Shown: in pieces, positions 8,081 through 16,332 of the stretch
How the letters are laid out: each line of letters starts with the position of its first letter
Position numbering within the stretch: position 1 is the first letter of the stretch
NCBI GenBank assembly: GCA_041746135.1
Contig: JBGTHQ010000025.1
Coordinates: 1 to 64,000, forward strand
Origin: Alg239-R122 sp041746135
GTDB lineage: Bacteria; Pseudomonadota; Alphaproteobacteria; Sphingomonadales; Sphingomonadaceae
Reading direction: 5' to 3'
DNA: 64,000 nt
Program-made: the position numbers and the translations under genes
Notes under the pieces: model-generated
What the model saw: only the letters and a program-made list of their open reading frames with translations
The model's database searches: none
What the model was told of the DNA's origin: nothing

Positions 8081-8905
8081 TCAGGTGAGTCCTGCATCTT
8101 TTTCCGCCAACTGTGCGCCGAATGCAGCCGTTGCCTTGAACAGCTGTGGGGCGTCGCTTTGTCGCAATTCGGCCAGCACCCGCTCCTGTCCTTCGGCGAT
8201 CAGTATTTCGGATGCCCCCGATCGCATGCCTTCGACAATCTGGCGTGCGCATTCGTCAGGATCCATGCCATTATCGATGACACTGTCAGATTTTCCCCGT
8301 CTCGCGCCGTTTTCATCAAGAGCATTGCGCGATACGTCGGTACGGACCGAGCCGGGCAGCACCGTGGTCACACACAGCCCATGCGCCGTTTGGGTTTCCG
8401 CGCGCAGCGCATCCATATAGCCGATCAGGCCGTGTTTGGCGGCGCAATAGGCTGTACGTAGCGGGACACCTATGCGTCCGGCAACCGAGCTTATACCTAC
8501 AATATGACCCGACCCGCGCTTCACCATATGTGGCAGTACCAATTGCGTCAGCAAGATGGGTGCAAGCAAGTCGACATCAATAATCCGACGATAGACAGTC
8601 GGTGCGGTATCGATTGCCAGACTTCTCTGGCTGATACCGGCATTATTGATCAAGCCATCCACTGTGCCTTTCCACCCGATGGCCGTTTGCGCGGCGGATT
8701 CCAGCGCATTCCAGTCGGTCGTTTCAAATGGCAAAACCAATGTATCCGTTGAAAGCGCGCCGGCAAGGGTGTCCAGCGCATCGGTACGCCGGCCCGACAG
8801 AATCAGATGCGCCCCTTCTTTTGCAAGAGCCTGTGCCAGCGCCTCGCCGATGCCAGAGGAGGCGCCGGTAATCCAGAATATTTTGCCTGCAAAATCATAC
8901 ATCAT
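8081..8905 (-). CDS. Short-chain dehydrogenase/reductase (SDR)
   Basis: A classical SDR of 274 residues. The cofactor loop TGASSGIGEALA is near the N-terminus (about 14-25), followed by LINNAGIS, the catalytic Ser in GISSVAGR and the YCAAKHG Tyr/Lys pair. SGRR after the second strand favours NADP(H). Its start is immediately adjacent to the stop of the DUF1295 gene, implying one transcript with the acyltransferase and DUF1295 protein. In that context it may reduce a keto-acyl or other lipid intermediate, but the substrate cannot be read. Confidence 0.92.
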   Translation of the reverse strand: MMYDFAGKIFWITGASSGIGEALAQALAKEGAHLILSGRRTDALDTLAGALSTDTLVLPFETTDWNALESAAQTAIGWKGTVDGLINNAGISQRSLAIDTAPTVYRRIIDVDLLAPILLTQLVLPHMVKRGSGHIVGISSVAGRIGVPLRTAYCAAKHGLIGYMDALRAETQTAHGLCVTTVLPGSVRTDVSRNALDENGARRGKSDSVIDNGMDPDECARQIVEGMRSGASEILIAEGQERVLAELRQSDAPQLFKATAAFGAQLAEKDAGLT

Positions 8906-9721
8906 TCAATCTTTCTGTTTTGGGGGCATCGGGAAAAAAGCCAAGGTTCTTTTTACATAGTCCGCATATTTGGGCCGCGTTTTTTTCATGCCGCGTTCGA
9001 GCAGCGGCCCCCCGCTCCATTTTATTAGCGTGAAAGACAGAAAAACAGGGCCGATAATGCTGGCCGCGCCGATGATCCAGTGAATATCCAGTGCCACCAG
9101 CCAAATTCCCCACCATGTGCAGAAATCGCCGAAATAGTTTGGATGTCGTGTATAGCGCCACAAGCCGGTATCCAGCACCTGTCCGTCTGTAGCTGGATCG
9201 CTGCGGAATTTCTTGAGTTGCCAGTCGCCGATCGTTTCGAACGCAATGCCTATGGCCGCGATCATAATGCCAGCAATTGCTATCATCCCCAGTTCGTCGC
9301 CACGGTCCGCCAATATTCCGATCTGCGCGGGCAGGCTGGTGATAAAGAGCAACGGGGCCTGCAACAGGAATACCATGATCAGGGATGCTAGCCCGAAACT
9401 CCATCCGCGCTTGTCCATATTTTGCCCGATAACTTTCTTGTACCGGCTATCTTCGCCTTCTGCCATCCAGCGGCGGAGCAAGTGAATACCAAGGCGGAGC
9501 CCCCATATTGTCGTCAACGTCAGCAATACCACGCTGTGAATGCCCGGCAGATCGGCCATCACAAAGCTGAAACATGCCAATACGACCATGCCGAAGGCCC
9601 AGAATGCATCGATAAAAGAGACATTGTGTATCGCCAAAGATACGCCCCATAGGCCGATTATGATGGCGATCAGCACTGTGAAATTGATCCCCAATAAAGG
9701 CAGCAAATCGCCCCAGATCAT
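8906..9721 (-). CDS. DUF1295 / steroid 5-alpha-reductase-like membrane protein
   Basis: 271 residues, mostly transmembrane (about six to seven helices). The C-terminal DUF1295 signature is LWRYTRHPNYFGDFCTWWGIWL, shared with steroid 5-alpha reductases and isoprenylcysteine methyltransferases, which bind NADPH or a related cofactor at this site. 'ADLPGIHSVVLLTLTTIWGL' and 'MDKRGWSFGL' are typical of bacterial members. Start overlaps the acyltransferase stop by 4 bp (ATGA). Function in bacteria is mostly unassigned; the company of acyltransferase, SDR and ketosynthase genes suggests lipid modification. Confidence 0.88.
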   Translation of the reverse strand: MIWGDLLPLLGINFTVLIAIIIGLWGVSLAIHNVSFIDAFWAFGMVVLACFSFVMADLPGIHSVVLLTLTTIWGLRLGIHLLRRWMAEGEDSRYKKVIGQNMDKRGWSFGLASLIMVFLLQAPLLFITSLPAQIGILADRGDELGMIAIAGIMIAAIGIAFETIGDWQLKKFRSDPATDGQVLDTGLWRYTRHPNYFGDFCTWWGIWLVALDIHWIIGAASIIGPVFLSFTLIKWSGGPLLERGMKKTRPKYADYVKRTLAFFPMPPKQKD

Positions 9722-10362
9722 TTTAAGATTTCCTTTTCCTGTGTCAGCGCTGCCGTAACGATGTCATCCATCGCCCTGTGTGGATGCCGGGGTGTTACAC
9801 TATAGTAAAATGCGCTGATTTTCCGCATATCGGCCTCATAGTTTCCCGTGGGCATAATCACAACGCCCAACCCGCCGGTTTTGGTGCCGTAATCCATCAT
9901 GCCGACAACGAGCGGAACGCCTGCACCATAGGCAATGTGGTAGAATCCGGTACGCCACTGTTTGACAGTGCTCCGCGTACCTTCGGGTGCTACCGTCAGG
10001 ATGAATTCGTCCCGGCGCTTGAATTCGTCGATCATCTGCTGGACATAATTCTGGCTCGATCCACGTTCGACCGGAACCCCGCCCATTTGCATCAAAAAGT
10101 CCCGAAAAGGCCATTTGAACAGCGAGGATTTGGCCATAAAATGCGATTTAATGCCGAGGCCTTCGGTCAGTCCCAAGAAATACAGGAAATCCCAGTTGCT
10201 GGTATGCGGGGCCGCAATAATCACAAACCGGCGCGGTTCTGGCACGGTCCCTACGACTTTCCAGTTCTGCCGCCTATAAAACCACAATAAAGAAGAGCGC
10301 ATCTGGCGAGATAGAAAACTGGGCGGCGCATCGTCGTGGGCATCGCGGGGCGCATTGGCCAT
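9718..10362 (-). CDS. PlsC-like lysophospholipid acyltransferase family protein
   Basis: 214 residues from ATG 10362, which has GAGG about 10 nt upstream; the frame runs further upstream but without family-like sequence. The HX4D motif is HTSNWD (block I), GGVPVERGSS matches block II and APEGTRS matches block III of the PlsC acyltransferase fold. 'LSRQMRSSLLWFYRRQNWKVVG' at the N-terminus is typical of the short bacterial branch, often annotated as 1-acyl-glycerol-3-phosphate acyltransferase-like. It would transfer an acyl chain to a lysolipid or another hydroxyl acceptor at the inner membrane. First gene of a minus-strand cluster, divergent from a ketosynthase. Confidence 0.88.
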   Translation of the reverse strand: MANAPRDAHDDAPPSFLSRQMRSSLLWFYRRQNWKVVGTVPEPRRFVIIAAPHTSNWDFLYFLGLTEGLGIKSHFMAKSSLFKWPFRDFLMQMGGVPVERGSSQNYVQQMIDEFKRRDEFILTVAPEGTRSTVKQWRTGFYHIAYGAGVPLVVGMMDYGTKTGGLGVVIMPTGNYEADMRKISAFYYSVTPRHPHRAMDDIVTAALTQEKEILK

Positions 10363-10515
10363 ATTTGGGCGGTCCTCATTATAATTATTGGCCAAGCATA
10401 AGCCCAAAACGAACTCGATGGCAAACGCTTCCCGCAGGCTTGTGTCGTATCGCCGCTCTCTGTAATGCAGGAAATACAATCGGGCGCAAAGCCATAGATA
10501 TTCACAGGATCTCAT

Positions 10516-11643
10516 ATGACCGCCATTCCCGTTATTTCCGCGACCGGCCTTTTCACCCCGGAAAACAGCATCTCCAATCAAGAGCTGGTCGAAAGCTACA
10601 ATGCCTATGCCGATTTGCATAACCGTGAAAATGCGCACGCCATAGCAGCGGGCGATGTCGAGCGCCTTGATCACAGTTCAGTCGAATTTATCGAAAAAGC
10701 CAGCGGGATCAAATCGCGTTATGTGCTTTCGAAAGAGCCAATACTCGATCCCGAGATCATGTGTCCCCGCCTGCCCGAACGGGCCGACAAAGAAATCAGC
10801 ATATTGGCCGAAATCGGCATAGCCGCAGCAAAGCAGGCGCTCGCCCGCGCTGGCCGCAAAGCAAGCGATATCAATGCCGTATTATGCGCCTGCTCCAATC
10901 TGCAACGGGCTTATCCCGCAACTGCGGTTGAAATCCAGGATGCGCTCGGGATGGAAGGCGGCTTCGGTTTCGACATGAATGTCGCGTGCTCGTCGGCGAC
11001 TTTCGGTATTCAGACGGCGGCCGATTATATCCGTTCAGGCAGTGCGAAATCGGTGCTGGTCATCAATCCTGAAATCTGCAGCGGCCACCTGAACTGGCGC
11101 GACCGCGACAGTCATTTTATTTTCGGCGATGTAGCCACCGCCATATTGGTGGAAGCAAAGGATATTGCTCCCCAAACGCATTGGGAAATACTGGGTACCA
11201 AGCTCAAAACCCAGTTTTCCAACAATATCCGCAATAATTTCGGTTTCCTCAATCGGACAAGCCCCGAAACGCGTGACAGCAAGGATAAGCTGTTCGTGCA
11301 GGAAGGGCGCAAGGTGTTCAAGGAGGTGGTGCCGATGGTCGCAACCATGATCATCGAACAGATGGACCGCCTGTCCTTGGCAAGCAGTGGCGTGCGGAGG
11401 TTATGGCTGCATCAAGCCAATGCCAACATGAATCGCCTGATAGCCTCAAAGGTGCTGGGACACGAAGCCAGCGCGGACGAAAGTCCCACCGTGCTCGATA
11501 CCTATGCCAATACGTCTTCAGCAGGTTCGATCATCGCTTTTCATCTGCATAGCGATGACTTGCAGGCCGGCGATACGGGCCTGATCTGTTCGTTCGGCGC
11601 CGGGTATAGCGCGGGCACGGTTTTCGTTCGCAAGGTAGCTTGA
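10516..11643 (+). CDS. Beta-ketoacyl-ACP synthase III (FabH2-like)
   Basis: 375 residues, longer than housekeeping FabH. The active-site Cys lies in DMNVACSSATFGIQTA (about residue 158), the His in LWLHQANANMNRLI and the Asn in DTYANTSSAGS, giving the intact Cys-His-Asn triad. Segments such as FIEKASGIKSRYV, CSNLQRAYPATAVEIQ and FSNNIRNNFGFLNR match my memory of the Pseudomonas aeruginosa PA3286 type. That enzyme condenses medium-chain acyl-CoA with malonyl-ACP, feeding beta-oxidation products back into synthesis. It is divergent from the acyltransferase/DUF1295/SDR cluster, so the two units may share a promoter region of about 150 bp. Confidence 0.9.
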   Translation: MTAIPVISATGLFTPENSISNQELVESYNAYADLHNRENAHAIAAGDVERLDHSSVEFIEKASGIKSRYVLSKEPILDPEIMCPRLPERADKEISILAEIGIAAAKQALARAGRKASDINAVLCACSNLQRAYPATAVEIQDALGMEGGFGFDMNVACSSATFGIQTAADYIRSGSAKSVLVINPEICSGHLNWRDRDSHFIFGDVATAILVEAKDIAPQTHWEILGTKLKTQFSNNIRNNFGFLNRTSPETRDSKDKLFVQEGRKVFKEVVPMVATMIIEQMDRLSLASSGVRRLWLHQANANMNRLIASKVLGHEASADESPTVLDTYANTSSAGSIIAFHLHSDDLQAGDTGLICSFGAGYSAGTVFVRKVA

Positions 11644-11788
11644 TGATCGCCTGCCGCACGGCTTTCAGTCAGAATGTTTAGGTAAAAATGCTGCACCAAA
11701 CCATTGGTCGGCATCGCCGCGAATTTATGTGATCGGAAGTGCCCCCGCACGTCAAGGGCAACTATCGTCTTTTAATCAAACTTTATTT

Positions 11789-12226
11789 TCACAGAAAATA
11801 TTTCATTTTAACGTTTTGCACGTTGCGACCCGATTGGGTGGTGAAGGTGGCTTTGGAGAATTTGGGTGGGCCAAATGTAAAATTCGGGTTGCGCGAAAAT
11901 CCGATGCCTTCCTTAGGAATGCCCGCGAACGTATCGAGATTTGCGTTGCCATTTTCGTCATGAAAGACTGCCAGTGCATAGTCACCATTGCCAAGGCCGC
12001 TAAATGTCGCAACTTTTGCGCTGGCGCTTACAGTCACAAAACGTGCATTCGAATCTTTTTCGCAGTCCGGAAAATATTCTTTATGCCGCGTGATGCACAG
12101 CTGGATCTTGCCGTCAGTGGAGCGCAGGTTTTCGACCTTGACTGTCAGGTCGCATTGCGGCAACGCGCCCGTGAACATGATCGCGCCTGTTACAAGGACA
12201 GCCATTTTTTTCAATTTCGAACTCAT
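11789..12226 (-). CDS. DUF2141 domain protein, exported
   Basis: 145 residues. An N-terminal signal (KKMAVLVTGAIMFTGALPQ) is followed by a compact beta-rich domain: CDLTVKVENLRSTDGKIQLC, GDYALAVFHDENGNANLDT and GIPKEGIGFSRNP. The 'HDENGNANLD...P.EG.GFSNNP' pattern is the DUF2141 hallmark. Such proteins recur beside carotenoid genes in sphingomonads, but no function is established. It begins 17 bp after the hydroxylase stop, so the two are probably co-transcribed, divergent from crtY. The start at 12226 is chosen because upstream sequence lies in the hydroxylase gene. Confidence 0.85.
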   Translation of the reverse strand: MSSKLKKMAVLVTGAIMFTGALPQCDLTVKVENLRSTDGKIQLCITRHKEYFPDCEKDSNARFVTVSASAKVATFSGLGNGDYALAVFHDENGNANLDTFAGIPKEGIGFSRNPNFTFGPPKFSKATFTTQSGRNVQNVKMKYFL

Positions 12227-12242
12227 AGCCGACAAAATCCTT

Positions 12243-13022
12243 TCAACCGGCATTTGCCGGCAACCTCGTTTTGGTATCTGTCCCGGATTTGAAACTCCCC
12301 AGCCCATGATCCGTACCGCATAACTTGTCCCAAAACCGAAAATAAAGCCCGTAGTTACAATTATACTTTGCATGGTGCCGTTCATGGTGGCTTGCCGTTA
12401 TCACGCCTTTTCCTAATATCCCGTGAACCACAAAGCGCGGAAACATCTCCCATCCCATATGGTTGGTCACGCCCATGACCGTCATCGTCAGCAATATTAG
12501 CCCCAGCACGAAAACATGTACGGGCACGACAAACACCAGCAAGGGTATGACGATCGCACCTGTGATCGCCTCGATCGGATGAAAGCTCATCGCGGCCCAC
12601 GCCGTGGGTGGCCGGCTATCATGATGCACGGCGTGCGCGATACGAAACCATTTCGGCATGTGCATCATCCTGTGCGTCCAGTAAAACCAAGTGTCGTGGA
12701 GAAACAGGTAAACGAAAAAGGACAAGGGAAGATACCACAACGGATAGGCGCCTATATCCTCATAAATCCTGGTCCAGCCCCGATTGTTCCAGCCCCAGGC
12801 CACAATGCCCGCAGGAATGCCGTAAATGGCAGCGGAATAGAGCGACCAGCGAATTTCACGGCCGATTTGCGGACGCTTGCCATCATACAGACCGGGCCGA
12901 ACAGCCGCGGTGAGCCACGCAAAAGCGCCACTGGTCAGCAAATAGCGCACACCGACGATCAATGTCATGGCGATGCCAGACAGGATAATCGCCCAAAAGG
13001 TCGAAGGACAGTCAATACGCAT
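12243..13022 (-). CDS. Sterol desaturase / fatty acid hydroxylase family; candidate carotenoid ring hydroxylase
   Basis: 259 residues with three histidine clusters of the membrane di-iron hydroxylase superfamily: HDTWFYWTHRMMH, HAVHHDSRPPTAW and ASHHERHHAKYNCNYG. These alternate with membrane helices (LSGIAMTLIVGVRYLL; ITGAIVIPLLVFVVPVHVFV). It is much longer than CrtZ 3-hydroxylases (about 160-175 aa) and has a different motif order. Divergent placement from crtY suggests a carotenoid substrate. Sphingomonad and Brevundimonas CrtG (2,2'-beta-hydroxylase, caloxanthin/nostoxanthin route) is, as I recall, of similar size and family, so CrtG is the leading guess. I do not assign the symbol. Confidence 0.75.
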   Translation of the reverse strand: MRIDCPSTFWAIILSGIAMTLIVGVRYLLTSGAFAWLTAAVRPGLYDGKRPQIGREIRWSLYSAAIYGIPAGIVAWGWNNRGWTRIYEDIGAYPLWYLPLSFFVYLFLHDTWFYWTHRMMHMPKWFRIAHAVHHDSRPPTAWAAMSFHPIEAITGAIVIPLLVFVVPVHVFVLGLILLTMTVMGVTNHMGWEMFPRFVVHGILGKGVITASHHERHHAKYNCNYGLYFRFWDKLCGTDHGLGSFKSGTDTKTRLPANAG

Positions 13023-13045
13023 ATTTGCACCACTATAACGCTATG

Positions 13046-13059
13046 TTTGCAACCGCAAA
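13046..13059. promoter_or_regulatory. TTTGC-N4-GCAAA inverted repeat in the divergent crt promoter
   Basis: The 75-bp gap between the hydroxylase (minus) and crtY (plus) must hold both promoters. A 5-bp-arm inverted repeat TTTGC / GCAAA with a 4-bp spacer sits in the middle. The arms are short, so this is only a weak operator candidate. Confidence 0.2.
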
Positions 13060-13097
13060 GACTTTCCCTCGGCACGGTGCTGCGCTAGGCCGGACAA

Positions 13098-14249
13098 ATG
13101 GGTTCGAAATCATGCGACATTGCGATATTGGGGGGAGGACTTTCAGGTTGTCTGATCGCATTGGCACTGCACCAGCAACGCCCCGCACTTGACGTTCGGA
13201 TTTACGAAAGCGGTAATACGCTGGGCGGCAATCATATCTGGTCGTTTTTCGATAGCGACATCGCTCCTGGCCATCGCGCGTTGATAGAGCCTCTCATCAG
13301 CATGAGCTGGCAAGATTACGACGTGCATTTCCCTGCACATAGCCGCCAGCTTCATGCCGTCTATAATAGCATCACCTCGCAGCAGCTGGATAAAGTTGTG
13401 CGCAACGAACTGCCGCCCGAAGCTATCGTCACAAACGCAACTGTCAAATCCGCCGAAACCGATAATGTTATGCTGGAAGGCGGCGAGAGGATAAAAGCGG
13501 GCGGTGTGATCGACACGCGCGGTGCGGGTGACCTCGCCGCGCTGGAATGCGGATGGCAGAAATTCATGGGGCAGATGCTGCATCTGTCGGCGCCGCACGG
13601 GCTGAAACGTCCCATCGTGATGGATGCGACAGTGGATCAGATTGATGGCTACCGCTTCGTCTATTGCCTGCCCTTTGGTCCGAATGCAGTGTTTGTCGAA
13701 GATACCTATTATAGCGATACTCCAGACCTTGATACGCAGGCTATATCCAAACGGATTTCCAGCTATGCCGGGCACAAGGGATGGGACATACGCCAAACCT
13801 ACCGGACTGAGACGGGCGTACTGCCGGTGGTTACCGGCGGAGATTTTGAGCTTTATTGGCAATCGGGCGGCAACATCGCCAAGGCAGGCGCACGCGCAGC
13901 TTTGTTTCATCCTCTCACCAGCTATTCACTTCCTGATGCCGTGCGCTTCGCGCATTTCGTGGCTGAGCAGGACGATCTGTCCGGAGTGTCGCTGTCCACT
14001 GCCAGCCATGCCTATGCCGCCAGGTCGTGGCGCAAGGCGGCTTATTACCGTATGCTGACGAGAATGCTGTTTCACGCATCCGATCCGCACGATAGGTACA
14101 TCATCCTGCAAAGATTCTATACCTTGCCCGAAAAACTGATTAGACGTTTTTATGCTGGCTCATCCAGCCTGTATGACAAATTTCGCGTGCTGGCCGGGAA
14201 ACCCCCCGTGCCCGTTTCCCGCGCCGTAACTGCGCTTTTGAAAAAATAA
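13098..14249 (+). CDS. crtY: Lycopene beta-cyclase
   Basis: 383 residues, typical for bacterial CrtY. The N-terminal dinucleotide-binding motif is DIAILGGGLSGCLIALAL, and the CrtY signature LGGNHIWSFFDSD follows at about residue 43. The C-terminal 'FYRMLTRMLFHA..P..RY.ILQRFY.LPE.LI.RFYAG' pattern is also present (MLTRMLFHASDPHDRYI, FYTLPEKLIRRFYAG). It cyclises both ends of lycopene to beta-carotene at the inner membrane. First gene of the plus-strand run crtY-crtI-LOG-crtB, 20 bp before crtI. Confidence 0.96.
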   Translation: MGSKSCDIAILGGGLSGCLIALALHQQRPALDVRIYESGNTLGGNHIWSFFDSDIAPGHRALIEPLISMSWQDYDVHFPAHSRQLHAVYNSITSQQLDKVVRNELPPEAIVTNATVKSAETDNVMLEGGERIKAGGVIDTRGAGDLAALECGWQKFMGQMLHLSAPHGLKRPIVMDATVDQIDGYRFVYCLPFGPNAVFVEDTYYSDTPDLDTQAISKRISSYAGHKGWDIRQTYRTETGVLPVVTGGDFELYWQSGGNIAKAGARAALFHPLTSYSLPDAVRFAHFVAEQDDLSGVSLSTASHAYAARSWRKAAYYRMLTRMLFHASDPHDRYIILQRFYTLPEKLIRRFYAGSSSLYDKFRVLAGKPPVPVSRAVTALLKK

Positions 14250-14269
14250 CCCCGAAGGACAGTATTTTT

Positions 14270-15751
14270 GTGAGAACAGCAGCAATTATCGGTGCAGGAT
14301 TTGGCGGATTGGCGCTCGCCATCCGGCTGCAGTCGGCGGGCATTGACACGACCGTTGTCGAAGGCCGGGACAAGCCGGGCGGCCGCGGCTATTACTGGGA
14401 AAAGGACGGCTTTACGTTCGATGCAGGCCCGACCGTCATTACCGACCCGCCATGCCTGAAGGAATTGTGGGCGCTTTCCGGCCACGATATTTCCGAAGAT
14501 GTGGAATTGATGCCTGTCATGCCATTCTACCGGCTTAACTGGTCCGATGGTACGAATTTCGATTATTCCAACGACGAACAGCAATTGCGCGAGGAAATCG
14601 CCAAATTGAATCCCGAGGATGTCGCGGGTTATGCCAAGTTCCTGCAATATAGCGCGGGCGTGCATGACGAAGGGTATGTCAAACTGGGCACAAAAGCTTT
14701 TCTGGACTTTCCTTCGATGATCAAGGCGGCACCCGCTCTGGCCAAATATCAGGCTTGGCGCTCGGTCTACTCCATGGTATCCTCGTTCGTGAAATCGGAA
14801 AAACTGCGTGAGGCCCTGTCCTTTCACACGCTTCTGGTCGGGGGAAACCCCATGAAAACCAGCGCGATCTATGCTTTGATCCATAAGCTGGAAAAGGACG
14901 GCGGCGTGTGGTTTGCAAAAGGCGGCACCAACCGGCTGATCGCGGGCATGGTCCGGCATTTCGAGCGACTGGGCGGTACGATGCGATTGTCCGATCCGGT
15001 CGAGAAACTCCTGACAGTGGGGGATAAAATCAGCGGCCTGTTGACCAAAAGCGGGTGGAGCAGCGAATTCGATGCGGTCGCATCCAACGCCGATATCGTG
15101 CACAGTTACCGCGACCTGCTCGGCGGCACCGTACGCGGGCGGCAGGCGACCAAATCGCTGATGAAAAAGAAATATTCGCCTTCGTTATTTGTCGTACATT
15201 TCGGCATCAAGGGCACATGGCCCGGCATTCCGCATCATATGATCCTGTTCGGGCCGCGCTATAAAGGCTTGCTCGAAGACATATATGATAACGGCGTGCT
15301 GCCCCAGGATTTCTCGCTTTACCTGCATCACCCGACCGTGACCGACCCGAGCATGGCACCCGAAGGACACAGCGCATTTTATGTTCTTGCACCGGTGGCG
15401 CATCAGGGCAAATTGCCAATTGACTGGGATGAAATGGGACCGATACTGGAAAAACGCATAATGGACGAAATAGGCCGCCGTCTTATTCCCGATATCCATG
15501 ACCGGATCGTCACCAAATTCCACTATACGCCCCAGGATTTCGGGCGCGATCTCAACGCGCATCTGGGCAGCGCATTTTCGCTGGAGCCCACCTTGACACA
15601 AAGTGCGTGGTTCCGCACGCACAACCGTGACGACAAGATCCCGAATTTGTATTTTGTCGGCGCGGGCACTCATCCCGGTGCAGGCATTCCCGGCGTGGTG
15701 GGAAGCGCAAAAGCCACGGCCCAGCTGATAATCGAGGACATGGCCGAATGA
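14270..15751 (+). CDS. crtI: Phytoene desaturase
   Basis: 493 residues. The N-terminal FAD-binding loop is AAIIGAGFGGLALAIRLQ, followed by KPGGRGYYWEKDGFTFDAGP, the canonical CrtI sequence. The C-terminal substrate/FAD motif NLYFVGAGTHPGAGIPGVVG is intact. It converts phytoene to lycopene by successive FAD-dependent desaturations. The start is GTG at 14270, with AAGGA about 10 nt upstream; no better ATG precedes the nucleotide-binding strand. Its stop overlaps the LOG-family start by 4 bp (ATGA). Confidence 0.96.
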   Translation: MRTAAIIGAGFGGLALAIRLQSAGIDTTVVEGRDKPGGRGYYWEKDGFTFDAGPTVITDPPCLKELWALSGHDISEDVELMPVMPFYRLNWSDGTNFDYSNDEQQLREEIAKLNPEDVAGYAKFLQYSAGVHDEGYVKLGTKAFLDFPSMIKAAPALAKYQAWRSVYSMVSSFVKSEKLREALSFHTLLVGGNPMKTSAIYALIHKLEKDGGVWFAKGGTNRLIAGMVRHFERLGGTMRLSDPVEKLLTVGDKISGLLTKSGWSSEFDAVASNADIVHSYRDLLGGTVRGRQATKSLMKKKYSPSLFVVHFGIKGTWPGIPHHMILFGPRYKGLLEDIYDNGVLPQDFSLYLHHPTVTDPSMAPEGHSAFYVLAPVAHQGKLPIDWDEMGPILEKRIMDEIGRRLIPDIHDRIVTKFHYTPQDFGRDLNAHLGSAFSLEPTLTQSAWFRTHNRDDKIPNLYFVGAGTHPGAGIPGVVGSAKATAQLIIEDMAE

Positions 15752-16329
15752 ATCGGATTGCGGTCTATTGCGGATCGGCCACGCCCGCGGATACGATCTA
15801 TATCAAGGCCGCCCGGCATGTCGGCAGAACTCTGGCCAAACGCGGCATCGGCATAGTTTATGGCGGGGGAAGGCTTGGCCTGATGGGCGCTGTCGCAGAT
15901 GCGGCGCTGGGTGCCGGGGGCGAAGTGATCGGCGTCATTCCCGAGGCACTGTGCGGCGCGGAAGTTGCACACAAGGGCTGCAGCGAATTGCACATTGTGG
16001 CTACCATGCACCAGCGCAAAGCGATGTTCACCGATCTGTCGGACGGCTTCATCAATCTGCCCGGCGGTGTCGGCACGATGGACGAGCTTTGGGAAGCGGT
16101 GAGCTGGTCGCAGCTCGGCTATCATCGCAAGCCCGTCGGCGTGCTCAATATCGCTGGCTATTACGACCATCTGATCGCATTCAACCGGCATATGACGGAT
16201 GTCGGATTCGTTCGCGCGCAGCACAAAAACATCCTGATAGTCGACGACAATCTGGATGGATTGCTGGCAAAAATGGACGGCTACCAACCCCATGAGACGA
16301 TCTTTGCGATGAAGGCGGAATATCTTTAG
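15748..16329 (+). CDS. LOG-family protein (cytokinin riboside 5'-monophosphate phosphoribohydrolase-like)
   Basis: 193 residues with all hallmarks of the LOG family (TIGR00730): a Rossmann start IAVYCGSA, GIVYGGGRLGLMGAVADAAL, and the catalytic/phosphate motif PGGVGTMDELWE, preceded by the 'MHQRKAMFTDLSDGFI' helix with its conserved Arg and Lys. LOG proteins cleave nucleoside 5'-monophosphates to base and ribose phosphate; in bacteria they act in nucleotide turnover or cytokinin release. It is embedded in the carotenoid operon, overlapping crtI by 4 bp and ending 3 bp before crtB, so it must be co-translated with the pathway. Confidence 0.93.
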   Translation: MNRIAVYCGSATPADTIYIKAARHVGRTLAKRGIGIVYGGGRLGLMGAVADAALGAGGEVIGVIPEALCGAEVAHKGCSELHIVATMHQRKAMFTDLSDGFINLPGGVGTMDELWEAVSWSQLGYHRKPVGVLNIAGYYDHLIAFNRHMTDVGFVRAQHKNILIVDDNLDGLLAKMDGYQPHETIFAMKAEYL

Positions 16330-16332
16330 ATT

